From Nocardioides pinisoli (lineage in GTDB: Bacteria; Actinomycetota; Actinomycetes; Propionibacteriales; Nocardioidaceae), in contig NZ_JANARS010000005.1 in NCBI RefSeq assembly GCF_024199985.1, forward strand, positions 372,001-436,000: a stretch of DNA of 64,000 nt, given 5' to 3'. This document shows, in pieces, positions 9,901 to 16,742 of this stretch. Numbering within the stretch: position 1 is the stretch's first letter; each line of letters starts with the position of its first letter. The translations under genes were made by a program, and so were the position numbers. The notes under the pieces are model-generated. The model saw nothing but the letters and a program-made list of their open reading frames with translations. It was not told the origin of the DNA and searched no databases.

Positions 9901-9984
9901 GCGGTGCAGGTCAGCGACGGCAGCGAGTCGACGATCGACGAGACCGTCGTCAACGTCGTGCCCCGCGGCCAGCAGTCCGACTGA
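6964..9984 (+). CDS. Secreted ExeM/NucH-family extracellular endonuclease with LTD and PKD domains
   Basis: Large exported nuclease, 1006 residues from the chosen ATG. A Sec signal peptide (AAGAAVPLALVASLVAVAPSAA) is followed by a lamin-tail domain (VFINELHYDNAGADVGEFIEV), a linker with cysteines, an OB-fold region (VQGSGSASPLAGQTVQVEAVV), and an endonuclease/exonuclease/phosphatase domain starting at QVASFNVLNYF. Catalytic-type residues are seen in ADVFGLIEIQND, FTVAVNHLKSKG, LVIGDLNSYS and SSDHDPVVV. A PKD-like module (YTVKPGARILLDASGSYDLEGD) ends the protein. The family degrades extracellular DNA for nutrients or biofilm turnover. GTG codons further upstream (first at 6910) are in frame, but the signal peptide fits the ATG better. 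There is no LPXTG anchor, so release is likely. Confidence 0.93.
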   Translation: MPASTHSAGRGFAKAAGAAVPLALVASLVAVAPSAAAVAPDSAVFINELHYDNAGADVGEFIEVAGPAGTDLAGWTIVPYNGSNGTTYTPQGALTGTLSDETGSGFGFLSVPLVLQNGAPDGVALVDAGGAVVQFLSYEGTMTAVGGPADGLTSTDIGVIENGAGPVGESLQLTGTGDTYADFTWAPSAAQTPGDVNNDQVFVASGDPRPPTMSCEPDVETTAGDGATSPVSATDTDSGIDDLVITSDPVPGITLQGSTAPTGQGEPATATLTVAGSTEVGTYQVEITATSDDGAQAVCTVTVTVTAPLETTLVSAVQGSGSASPLAGQTVQVEAVVTSLITSNDVLTGFYVQEEDADADADPATSEGIYVFCGSTCPTGLAAGDLVEVVGTVAEFFDNTQIDVTTGDVDVLASDLPLPSAAVVTLPASSATTAPATFEPVEGMITTISTTLAVSEYFELARFGEVVLTAGEREFQYTQTDTPTVEGYQAFLDDLATRRIILDDDSNDQNDATSGPLDNEPYYYPTPGLSTGSYFRGGDTITDLTGVMEYSFGAWKLRPVPGVDYTFEAANPRPATPDDVGGRLQVASFNVLNYFATIDTTSSNNSGPCGPSGTDDCRGADSERERQRQLTKIVAALEAIDADVFGLIEIQNDAGLATEQIVDALNAATAPGTYDSIDTGFIGTDAIKQAFLYKTATVAPVGAFDLLTEDDDPRFDDDRNRPALIQTFDEVSTGERFTVAVNHLKSKGSGCGAGDDSPADGSGNCDLTRTRAAAALADHLASDPTGSGDPDFLVIGDLNSYSMERPITTLETAGYIDLLERFEGLESYGYVFDGLLGHLDHALATESLAAQVTGAGGWKINADEVPLFDYNDDVRDAGEAAFERESSALPLYEPTAYRSSDHDPVVVGLDLNTAPVADAGGPYTVKPGARILLDASGSYDLEGDDLTYAWDLDGDGEFDDATGPTATFRANRPPGGYPVAVQVSDGSESTIDETVVNVVPRGQQSD

Positions 9985-9994
9985 GCTCCGCGAC

Positions 9995-10657
9995 TCACGC
10001 GCCGGGCCGGGCGCCCCGCCACCGACTCGCTACGACCGCGATGACCCAGATGACGAACAGAGCGGACGTCATGAACACAAGTGCGGTCAGGCCGACCAGG
10101 ACGGCAGCTGGATAGCTGGCGCTCGCGAGCCAGCGAGGGAGCAGGCCGGGCGTCCGTGCCGCGATCGCGATGAACATCGCGGCGGGCAGCATCGCGCCCA
10201 GGCCGAACGCGACCCAGCCGAACTGGGCGAGGACGGACTGGCCGGACTCGAACCCGGGATCGTCGACCAGCGCGCCGAAGGTCATGCTGAGCGGCACGGT
10301 GGCCCAAGCGAGGGCTGCGACGATCATGCCGATCGCCGCGGTGGCTCCGGTGACCAGGAGCGGGACGCGGAAGGTCCCCGCTGCGCTCGACAGTGCGTAC
10401 GCGAACCAGACGAACGACAGGCCCGCAAGCAGGAGAAGGACTGCTCCTGCGACGTACACCGCCCTGTTGCCGGCGTCGGCATAGATCGAGACGAACTGGC
10501 TGTCGGGGTCTGCGAACGACCCGGCGACGTCTCCGTTCAGGATGGCCGCGGCGACGAAGACGACGAGGAACACAAGTCCGGGACGTGAGACGTCGAGCAT
10601 GGTCGTCGAACGCGAGTCCTGCTGCTCGTTCGAGGAGCGTGGGTTTGTGCGGCTCAC
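9995..10657 (-). CDS. Hypothetical six-helix membrane protein
   Basis: Integral membrane protein of 220 residues with about six hydrophobic segments, including PGLVFLVVFVAAAILNGDVAG, AVYVAGAVLLLLAGLSFVWFAYAL, LLVTGATAAIGMIVAALAWATV and a C-terminal AVLVGLTALVFMTSALFVIWVIAVVAS. The layout resembles the loose DUF4386-type group, but I do not claim that family. The first 25 residues are polar, and an internal ATG (MLDVSRPG) could be the true start; no clear ribosome site favours either. It converges on the nuclease gene with only ten bases between stops. Confidence 0.7.
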   Translation of the reverse strand: MSRTNPRSSNEQQDSRSTTMLDVSRPGLVFLVVFVAAAILNGDVAGSFADPDSQFVSIYADAGNRAVYVAGAVLLLLAGLSFVWFAYALSSAAGTFRVPLLVTGATAAIGMIVAALAWATVPLSMTFGALVDDPGFESGQSVLAQFGWVAFGLGAMLPAAMFIAIAARTPGLLPRWLASASYPAAVLVGLTALVFMTSALFVIWVIAVVASRWRGARPGA

Positions 10658-10735
10658 GATCGCCCCGCGCAGTCCCCAGCACCGTCACCGGTCGGACCAG
10701 CGGGCAGCACGACGGCGTCGAACACACGACCGAGG

Positions 10736-11150
10736 CTAGGTGGCCAGCACCCGCCCGTCCACGACCTGCTGCCCAGGAACCGTCAGACGTCCAGGCGGAA
10801 CGGGGACCCGGGGGTCTGCGGACCGCTGGACGGCCGGACGTCGTCGCGCGCTCGCCAGCGCGAGGAAAGCCGAGGATGCCGCCGGGATCGCCTTGGCTGG
10901 GTCCGCCTCCAGGCCGTCGTGGGCGGCGGCGGCTTCAGAGTGCAGCCACGAGTCAGAGGCCAGCTCGAACGCCTCGTCCGGGTCGACCGACAGAGCTCCG
11001 ATTCGCTCAGCGACATGACGTCAGGTGACTCCGCTCGCCGAGGCCTGCCCCAGAGGATCGGGTCGCCGCTGCCGCCGATGTGGTCCAGGAGCAGCGCAAT
11101 CGTGCGATCGGTAGCAGCGGCCCCCTCGGCGCGAAGGACATCAACCGGCT
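10736..11150 (-). pseudogene. Decayed minus-strand coding region of unknown family
   Basis: No intact gene fits here, yet the minus strand carries protein-like composition in two adjoining frames. Directly after the GntR stop one frame reads EPVDVLRAEGAAATDRTIA then LLLDHIGGSGDPILWGRPRR and runs to about MSLSES. From there a second frame reads RIGALSVDPDEAFELASDSW and continues with HSEAAAAHDGLEADPAKAIP to a TAG at the left end. Joining them needs one frameshift near 11000. The biased composition (acidic, alanine-rich helices) argues for former coding use. I do not recognise the family. A sequencing frameshift in a real gene is the alternative. Confidence 0.4.
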
Positions 11151-11525
11151 CTACGAGGGGAGTTGGCGGCTGAGGGCGACGATGATCTCCTCATCCGTGA
11201 AGCCCAAGCCCCGGGCTCGGGCCACGAAGTCCGCCGCCATGCCACGGAGCAGTTGGCGCCGATCCGTGGCACGAGCTCGTCCGGCCGCAGCGACGCGGGT
11301 GCCACCGCCGCGACGGGAGGTCAGCAGCCCCTCCAGTTCGAGCTCACGGTAGGTGCGCGCGACCGTACCGACGGCCACTCCCAGGTCTCCGGCGAGCTGG
11401 CGCAGCGGGGGGAGCCGGTCGCCGGGGCCGAGCTGACCCGCCGTGATCAGGTCGGCGAGCTGGCGCCGCAGTTGCTCGTACGGCGGGGTCGGGTCGTCGG
11501 GGTCGAGGGTCAGGACGAGGCTCAC
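11151..11525 (-). CDS. GntR-family transcriptional regulator, YtrA subfamily
   Basis: Short repressor of 124 residues. The winged HTH spans about residues 10-75: PPYEQLRRQLADLITAG, then GDRLPPLRQLAGDLGVAVGT and ARTYRELELEGLLTSRRGGG. Only a short helical tail follows (MAADFVARARGLGFTDEEII), which is typical of the YtrA subfamily, whose members usually repress the adjacent membrane or ABC transporter genes. The GTG start overlaps the stop of the upstream membrane-protein gene in a GTGA, so both form one operon, with the regulator last. Repeated TTGACACAAAG sites in front of the operon are the likely autoregulatory operators. The inducer is unknown. Confidence 0.9.
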   Translation of the reverse strand: MSLVLTLDPDDPTPPYEQLRRQLADLITAGQLGPGDRLPPLRQLAGDLGVAVGTVARTYRELELEGLLTSRRGGGTRVAAAGRARATDRRQLLRGMAADFVARARGLGFTDEEIIVALSRQLPS

Positions 11526-12400
11526 CGCGTCCCCGCTGGGTGTGTGGGGAGGGCGGCAGGGAGCGCTCCGGGGGTGACGATCCGGCCGAGGCACCAGCCG
11601 AGCAGCAGCAAAGCTGCTGGCATGCTCGCCACGAGCACCCAACCGGCCGGGTCCATCCAGGCGCGTTGACAGTCCATCCTGAGCAGTGCCGTCCCGGCGA
11701 AGAACGCGATGCCCACGTGGCTGGCAGCCACGGCTGCGCCTGCCGCGGCGAGGATCCGTGTCGCGGACAGATGGCGCAGTTCGTCGTCCCCCATGTCGTC
11801 CGGCGCAGAACCGCGCGGCCTGCGTACGACAGCCATCAACGCCGCAGCGGTGGCCAGTCCGATGGCCAGGAGCAGGAGTGTGAGTGGGACGGAGTAGAAG
11901 CTGCCCGGGTAGGGACCGGCTGCGCTGCCGGTGTTGCCGCACCGGGCGGCGATCTGCCGTCCGGTGCGTCCGAGGTCATCCGTGGAGGCGGATGCCGTGG
12001 TCAGTGCCAGGGTGGCAAGGTGGAGCGCTGTGATCCCCCCGACCGCGGTGGTGAGTGCCCGCGGCAAGTAGTCGGCCACCTGCCGGGGAGCAAGCGAAGC
12101 AGTCCGGGGACCGGTCGGCCGTCTCGGTCGCACCACGGTCTCCGCGAGGCCCACCCCGGCGACCACGAAGAGACCGAGGACCGCGGGGACCAGCATCGTC
12201 CCCCGGCCGAGGTCAAGGCTGCCGTGGACCAGCCATGCGACCACGCCGCCCACGCCAAGGGCGGCAACCCACATCAGGCGAACCCACCTCCACTCACGGC
12301 GCGGGTCGACGCGTCCGCCGGTGAATGTCCGGCCAGCAAACGCGATGACCATCAAGAGCAGCGGCCCACCGACGAGGACGAGCAGGACGGACAACGACAT
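11522..12400 (-). CDS. Hypothetical multi-pass membrane protein (GntR operon)
   Basis: Predicted membrane protein of 292 residues with about seven helices, for example SVLLVLVGGPLLLMVIAFAG at the N-terminus, VLGLFVVAGVGLAE, PLTLLLLAIGLATAAALMAVV and a C-terminal VLVASMPAALLLLGWCLGRIV. I see no catalytic motif. The ATG is chosen because AGGGGTG lies at ribosome-site distance; longer in-frame extensions run through the operator region and are unlikely. It is the first gene of a two-gene operon with a YtrA-type GntR repressor, so its amount is probably controlled in response to membrane stress or a ligand. That role is inference. Confidence 0.75.
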   Translation of the reverse strand: MSLSVLLVLVGGPLLLMVIAFAGRTFTGGRVDPRREWRWVRLMWVAALGVGGVVAWLVHGSLDLGRGTMLVPAVLGLFVVAGVGLAETVVRPRRPTGPRTASLAPRQVADYLPRALTTAVGGITALHLATLALTTASASTDDLGRTGRQIAARCGNTGSAAGPYPGSFYSVPLTLLLLAIGLATAAALMAVVRRPRGSAPDDMGDDELRHLSATRILAAAGAAVAASHVGIAFFAGTALLRMDCQRAWMDPAGWVLVASMPAALLLLGWCLGRIVTPGALPAALPTHPAGTR

Positions 12401-12415
12401 GGGCACCCCTGGTGA

Positions 12416-12486
12416 CTTTGTGTCAAATGATTGTGACAAGTAGAGCGTGAGTCGCCGCATCCTTTGTGTCAAGCATTCGACACAAA
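12416..12486 (-). promoter_or_regulatory. Promoter and putative GntR operators of the membrane protein-GntR operon
   Basis: Read on the minus strand, the 11-mer TTGACACAAAG occurs twice, 46 bases apart. The distal copy contains a TTGACA -35 element with CACGCT as a weak -10 after 17 bases. It is half of the inverted repeat TTTGTGTC-N8-GACACAAA (12463-12470 and 12479-12486). The proximal copy lies just before the ribosome site. A site over the -35 plus one in the leader fits repression by the operon's own GntR protein. Confidence 0.6.
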
Positions 12487-12890
12487 CGAAGGCCGCCCGC
12501 ACCCCCACCGGTTCGGGACCAGTGAGCCGCCTGCCGGCGTGCTGACTGCTGATGAGCAAGCGGGCGCGTGGAGATCGCCCCGCGGGTCACAGAACTGCAA
12601 CTACCGGACTTCTCAGGCTGCGCGTGGTGAATCCCTCAACAGTCCCTCAGGGGCGCTTGGTGTAGTCCTCTCCGGCGGTGGTCCGACGGAACCCCCGAAA
12701 ACGTCGGGCCACCGTCCACCCACTGAGCTGGGCCCGCCGCGCCACGCCCGAGTCCATGCTCCGGCGCGTCGTCCTTTCGCCGCCCAGGAGCAACGATCGG
12801 GGACCCCTGCCCATACGGCGCATGACTTGCGCCTCTACCGCCGGTTCGGCAGCCCGAATCAGACTAGGAGTGGATCGCTAGGAGGTAGAC
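12487..12890. other. Gene-free stretch before a small membrane-protein gene
   Basis: I see no convincing gene here. Open frames exist on the plus strand but have no recognisable domain and irregular composition. The right end carries the ribosome site of the next gene (CTAGGAGGTAGAC). Confidence 0.5.
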
Positions 12891-13160
12891 ATGACATCAC
12901 CGATGCAAGACCAGTCCCCGGTCCGGTCGCCTCGTGAGGGCTGGGCCTCACGGATCCTCGTTCGCGAGATGTGGGCCACCTTGGGGATCGTCGCCATGTG
13001 GGTCGCCGTGCTGTTCGTCGGCGTTTATGGAGGCCAGGCGACCTTCCACAGTGTCGACTCGAGTGTCACCACCATTCCCTCGAGCGTCTTTGTCGCCCTG
13101 TTCGCCGCTATCGGCACCGGGTCCATCGCCAAGCGCGTGTTCGGACCCAAGCCGGAGTAG
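12891..13160 (+). CDS. Small hypothetical membrane protein
   Basis: Protein of 89 residues with two probable transmembrane helices, ATLGIVAMWVAVLFVGVYGG near residues 29-48 and SSVFVALFAAIGTGSIAKRV near residues 64-83. They are separated by a short polar loop (QATFHSVDSSVTTIP) and the protein ends in a basic FGPKPE tail. The start is strongly supported by AGGAGG seven bases before the ATG. It has no family I recognise. It sits alone between a gene-free stretch and mobile-element debris, so it may be part of the accessory region. Confidence 0.72.
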   Translation: MTSPMQDQSPVRSPREGWASRILVREMWATLGIVAMWVAVLFVGVYGGQATFHSVDSSVTTIPSSVFVALFAAIGTGSIAKRVFGPKPE

Positions 13161-13211
13161 CGACCGAAGCAGGTCGTTCGGCAGGCACGTGACGTCTGAG
13201 GTCGGGCCCAG

Positions 13212-13647
13212 GCGGTCAAGGAGCGGTGCGTGCGGCAGGTGCTGGAGCATCTGCCGGAGTACCCGTCGCTGACCGCGGCCGCTGAGTCCGTCGCACGTCG
13301 CGAGGGTCTAGGGAAGGAGACGGTGCGCCGCTTGGTCGTGCAGGCCCAGGTCGACGTTGGACAGCGCCAGGGTGCGACGACGAGGAGCTGGCCGAGATGA
13401 AGGATCTGAAGGCCAAGGTCCGCCGGCTCGAGGAGGACAACGAGATCATGCGCAGGACCGAATGCGTCCACACCACGGGTTCCACGCCAGCCCCTACCGG
13501 ACCATCGGCGATGTCGAGTACGCCACTGCCGGCTGGGTCGACTGGTACAACAACCGGCGACTGCACGGCACCCTTGGGATGATGACCCTGGTCGAGTTCC
13601 AGCAGGCCCACTACGCGGCCCTCAACCGAGAGCCGCAACCCGTGTAG
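13212..13647 (+). pseudogene. IS3-family transposase remnant (OrfA and OrfB fragments)
   Basis: Degenerate IS3-type insertion sequence. One frame gives an OrfA-like N-terminal part (AVKERCVRQVLEHLPEYPSL, then GKETVRRLVVQAQVDVGQRQ). A shift near 13380 leads to the OrfA leucine-zipper end ELAEMKDLKAKVRRLEEDNE. This is followed at once, in a third frame, by the extreme C-terminus of OrfB: YRTIGDVEYATAGWVDWYNN, RRLHGTLGMM and HYAALNREPQPV with its stop. Most of the DDE integrase domain is missing, so a large internal deletion joins OrfA to the OrfB tail. Not functional. No clear terminal inverted repeats remain. Confidence 0.85.
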
Positions 13648-13723
13648 GAGCGGCAGAAGACCCGCGGCGGTTCAGGTTGCCCCCGACAAGCGGCGGTTTG
13701 CGGCAACGCCCAGGGCCACGCCC

Positions 13724-13938
13724 ATGAGGGGTGGATCGCCGCACCAGAACACCATCGGCTACCGGTGGCGCACCATCCTCCAGCGGGCCGGGGTGGCGGG
13801 CGTCCGATATCACGACCTGCGCCACTTCTATGCCTCCGGGCTGATCGCCTCGGGCTTTGACGTGGTCGCCGTCCAGCGCGCCTAGTGGACGAAGTCGTTC
13901 GTTCTGGTGAGGGCACAGTGAGGGCAGAACAGGCCTGA
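13724..13938 (+). pseudogene. Tyrosine recombinase (phage-type integrase) C-terminal remnant
   Basis: The reading frame starting at an internal ATG gives NTIGYRWRTILQRAGV and then YHDLRHFYASGLIASGFDVV. This contains the HxLR box with catalytic His and Arg of tyrosine recombinases, but the frame ends at a TAG after VQRA. A neighbouring frame continues with LVDEVVRSGEGTVRAEQA and a stop, which resembles the usual C-terminal tail of actinobacterial integrases. The segment with LGH and the catalytic Tyr is missing between the two. The relic is therefore truncated at the front, deleted inside and dead. It points to an old integrated element beside ychF. Confidence 0.75.
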
Positions 13939-13981
13939 CGAGCCCCAGAAATCGCCTCTGACCTGAGCAAACAGTGAACCG

Positions 13982-15058
13982 TCAGACGTTGAAGCGGAAC
14001 TCCACCACGTCGCCGTCGGCCATGACGTAGTCCTTGCCCTCCATGCGGACCTTGCCGGCCTCGCGGGCCTTGAGCATGGAGCCGGCGGTCATCAGGTCGT
14101 CGAAGGAGACGACCTCGGCCTTGATGAAGCCCTTCTGGAAGTCGGTGTGGATCACACCGGCGGCCTCGGGTGCGGTGGCGCCCTTCTTGATCGTCCAGGC
14201 CCGCGTCTCCTTGGGGCCGGCGGTCAGGTAGGTCTGCAGGCCGAGGGTGTCGAAGCCGACGCGCGCGAGCTGGTCGAGACCCGACTCGGTGATGCCCATC
14301 TCGGCAAGCATCTCGTGCGCCATCTCGTCGTCGTCCATCTCGGCGAGGTCGGCCTCGAACTTGGCGTCGAGGAAGATCGCCTCGGCGGGCGCGATGAGGC
14401 CGCGCATCCGGTCCTTCAGCGCCTCGTCGGCGAGCTCGTCGGCGTCGCAGTTGAAGACGTAGATGAAGGGCTTGGCCGTCAGCAGCGACAGCTCGCGCAG
14501 CAGGGTGCGGTCGATGTCGGTGGCGATGATCGGGGTGCCGGACTCCAGCGCCTCCTTGGCCGCCTTCGCGGCCTCGAGGTTGGCGACGAGGTCCTTGACC
14601 TTGCGCGACTCCTTCTCCAGCCGGGCGATCGCCTTCTCGACGGTCTCGAGGTCGGCGAAGATCAGCTCGGTCTGGATGGTGGAGATGTCGTTGGCGGGGT
14701 TGACCTCGCCGTCGACATGGGTGACGTCCTCGTCGCGGAAGACGCGGGTGACCTGGCAGATCGCGGCCGACTCGCGGATGTGGGCGAGGAACTTGTTGCC
14801 CAGGCCCTCACCCTGCGAGGCGCCGCGCACGATGCCGGCGATGTCGACGAACTCCACCGTGGCCGGCAGCACCTTGGCCGACTCGAAGACCTCGGCCAGC
14901 CGGGGCAGCCGCTCGTCGGGGACGCCCACGACGCCGACGTTGGGCTCGATGGTGGCGAACGGGTAGTTCGCCGCGAGGACGTCGTTCTTGGTCAGTGCGT
15001 TGAAGAGCGTCGACTTGCCCGCGTTGGGGAGACCGACGATGCCGATGGTGAGAGCCAC
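13982..15058 (-). CDS. ychF: Redox-regulated ribosome-binding ATPase YchF
   Basis: Universally conserved P-loop NTPase of the Obg/OLA1 group that binds ribosomes and prefers ATP. The 358-residue length is normal. The G1 loop GLPNAGKST is at residues 9-17, followed by NYPFATIEPNVGVVGVPD, the EFVDIAGIVRGAS switch region, the YVFNCDADE segment in the G4 position, and the C-terminal TGS domain (AWTIKKGATAPEAAGVIHTD, then GKDYVMADGDVVEFRFNV). It acts in the cytosol in stress-related translation control. The GTG start follows a TAGACT hexamer by eight bases with no ribosome site, so the mRNA is probably leaderless. Confidence 0.98.
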   Translation of the reverse strand: MALTIGIVGLPNAGKSTLFNALTKNDVLAANYPFATIEPNVGVVGVPDERLPRLAEVFESAKVLPATVEFVDIAGIVRGASQGEGLGNKFLAHIRESAAICQVTRVFRDEDVTHVDGEVNPANDISTIQTELIFADLETVEKAIARLEKESRKVKDLVANLEAAKAAKEALESGTPIIATDIDRTLLRELSLLTAKPFIYVFNCDADELADEALKDRMRGLIAPAEAIFLDAKFEADLAEMDDDEMAHEMLAEMGITESGLDQLARVGFDTLGLQTYLTAGPKETRAWTIKKGATAPEAAGVIHTDFQKGFIKAEVVSFDDLMTAGSMLKAREAGKVRMEGKDYVMADGDVVEFRFNV

Positions 15059-15066
15059 GGGCGGGG

Positions 15067-15072
15067 AGTCTA
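15067..15072 (-). promoter_or_regulatory. -10 element of ychF (leaderless)
   Basis: TAGACT on the minus strand, eight bases before the GTG start. No Shine-Dalgarno site is present between them. The same hexamer serves ispH. Confidence 0.55.
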
Positions 15073-15117
15073 CGGCCGCGCTCGGCGCGCGGGCGATTCG
15101 CGGCCCGGGGACGGCAG

Positions 15118-15143
15118 AGGGCCCGGCCGACCGGCCGGGCCCT
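15118..15143 (-). terminator. Hairpin after the first metzincin gene
   Basis: A perfect 11-bp stem (AGGGCCCGGCC/GGCCGGGCCCT) with a four-base loop lies 24 bases beyond the stop of the protease gene. It has no T tract. Confidence 0.6.
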
Positions 15144-15167
15144 CCCTCCTGCGCGCCTGGGCGGCCG

Positions 15168-16007
15168 TCAGGAGCCGTAGACCGACCGCACCCCCGCGCG
15201 ATCCGTCCCGGTCATCGACAGGTCGCTGGACGACCCGTTGCACTGCGGGTAGTGCATGATCGACGCCGCGTCGTACGCCGTCAGCGGCCGCCAGTTGTTG
15301 TCCTCGAAGCAGGTGCCGGCCTCGGGCCGGGTGTGCTCGTGGCGGAACCCGAGGGCGTGGCCGAGCTCGTGCGCCATGATGTTGCCCGGCGTCCACGACC
15401 CGCTGTTCATCAGCGAGCCGGCGTTGACCAGCACGTTGCGCTGGCTGTCGGGGCTGCTCGGGAAGAACGCGCGCGCGATGTACTGCGTCGTGTAGGTCGG
15501 CTCCACCGAGAAGAGCACCGCGTTGTTGCTCGTGCGGCAGTTCGCGTCCTGCGACGGCACGTAGGTGAAGTTGACCCCGGACGAGGCGGACTCCCACTGG
15601 TAGGCGCCGTTGGCCATCGCGTTGACGATGTTGGTCTTCTGGCTGCCGAAGTTGTTGGACACGCAGTAGGTCAGGTTGCGAGCGGTGGTCGCCGACCACT
15701 TGTCGTCGCGGCCGTAGACGCGGTTGATGATGAGCTCGCTGGAGGCACCGCCCTCGACCTCGCGCTCGTAGGCGGCGAGCATCTCGTCGTAGTAGCCCTG
15801 CAGCTGCTGGGTGTCGATCACGGTCTCGTCGCCGTTGACGACGTACTGGCCCGCGGTGTCGCGGTAGGTCGTGGACTGGAACTGGCCGAAGGTGGGGACG
15901 GCCCGGTCCCGGGCCGGGGCGGCGGTGGCCACGGGGGCGAGGGAGGAGGCGAGGGCGCCGGCTGCGATGACCGCGGTGGCGGTCTGCAGCAACGTGCGAA
16001 CTGACAT
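15168..16007 (-). CDS. Secreted metzincin (matrixin/M57-like) metalloprotease, copy 1
   Basis: Exported zinc protease of 279 residues. A Sec signal peptide (LLQTATAVIAAGALASSLAPVATAAPA) precedes a prodomain-like region. The catalytic site is HELGHALGFRHEH with the HExxHxxGxxH zinc ligands, and SIMHYPQC is the downstream Met-turn. Four cysteines (YCVSNN, NCRTSN, TCFEDN, PQCNG) could form disulfides outside the cell. The ATG is chosen because AGAAGGAC lies at ribosome-site distance; a further in-frame ATG eight codons upstream lacks one. A close paralogue on the same strand lies about 5 kb away, at 20213-21022. Substrates are unknown. Confidence 0.9.
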   Translation of the reverse strand: MSVRTLLQTATAVIAAGALASSLAPVATAAPARDRAVPTFGQFQSTTYRDTAGQYVVNGDETVIDTQQLQGYYDEMLAAYEREVEGGASSELIINRVYGRDDKWSATTARNLTYCVSNNFGSQKTNIVNAMANGAYQWESASSGVNFTYVPSQDANCRTSNNAVLFSVEPTYTTQYIARAFFPSSPDSQRNVLVNAGSLMNSGSWTPGNIMAHELGHALGFRHEHTRPEAGTCFEDNNWRPLTAYDAASIMHYPQCNGSSSDLSMTGTDRAGVRSVYGS

Positions 16008-16238
16008 GGTCGATGTCCTTCTGGTGGTCACGGTGGGTGGAGCAACGCGTGCTCACCCAAACCGGAGGGGACCACTCGGCGGAAGCCATCCGCTGGGTCA
16101 GGTGTGTGCACTGCACGAACCTGCAGAAGTCGCACGCTCGCCTCTCGACGACACGCGGTTGCACAAGTCTGCTGCGGACCGCGGCTCGGGGCGGCCGGCA
16201 AGGACGGCCCAGCAAGACGACCCTGCAAGACTTCGCCC

Positions 16239-16742
16239 ATGACTGACGTGGGGGGTGTGCCGGTGCTGCGCGCGCCGGCCAACCGGGTCTCGCCGCAGGC
16301 GGTCCCGTTCTGGACCGTGTCGGCCCTGCTGGGCGACGCCGTGCTCGTGGTCGCCGCCGTGCTCGTCTGGCTCCTGGTCCCGGGCCTCCCGGGCTGGGCC
16401 GGCCTCGTGGTGCTCCTGGTCGCGGTGGCGGCGGTGGCACACGTCGTGCTCATGCCCCGGATCCGCTACCGGGTCCACCGGTGGGAGGTCACCGACACGG
16501 CCGTCCACACCCGCGAGGGGTGGATCGGCCGGCAGACCCGCATCGCCCCCATCAGCCGCGTGCAGACGGTCGACTCCCGGCAGGGTGCGCTGATGCGGCT
16601 GTTCGGCCTGGCTTCGATCACCGTCACCACCGCGTCGGCCGCCGGGCCGATCACCGTCGACTGCCTCGACGCCGACACCGCACGGCGCGTGGTCGCGCAG
16701 CTCACCGCCATCACCGCGGCCACCGAGGACGACGCGACGTGA
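16239..16742 (+). CDS. PH domain-containing membrane protein (bPH2, YdbS-like)
   Basis: Protein of 167 residues with two transmembrane helices (LLGDAVLVVAAVLVWLLVPG, then WAGLVVLLVAVAAVAHVVL) followed by a bacterial PH-like domain, bPH2, opening with RYRVHRWEVTDTAVHTREGW and continuing RIAPISRVQTVDSRQGALMR. It pairs with the next gene, which holds further bPH2 domains; in Bacillus the similar YdbS-YdbT pair sits in the membrane and affects bacteriocin sensitivity. An AAGACT hexamer six bases before the ATG suggests a leaderless start. The stop overlaps the next start in a GTGA. Molecular role unknown. Confidence 0.85.
   Translation: MTDVGGVPVLRAPANRVSPQAVPFWTVSALLGDAVLVVAAVLVWLLVPGLPGWAGLVVLLVAVAAVAHVVLMPRIRYRVHRWEVTDTAVHTREGWIGRQTRIAPISRVQTVDSRQGALMRLFGLASITVTTASAAGPITVDCLDADTARRVVAQLTAITAATEDDAT

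Noticed and set aside
12464-12937. Open plus-strand frames of 60-160 codons between the GntR operator and the small membrane gene
   Set aside because: No ribosome site, no domain, irregular Pro/Arg/Ser-rich composition, and overlap with the operator palindrome.
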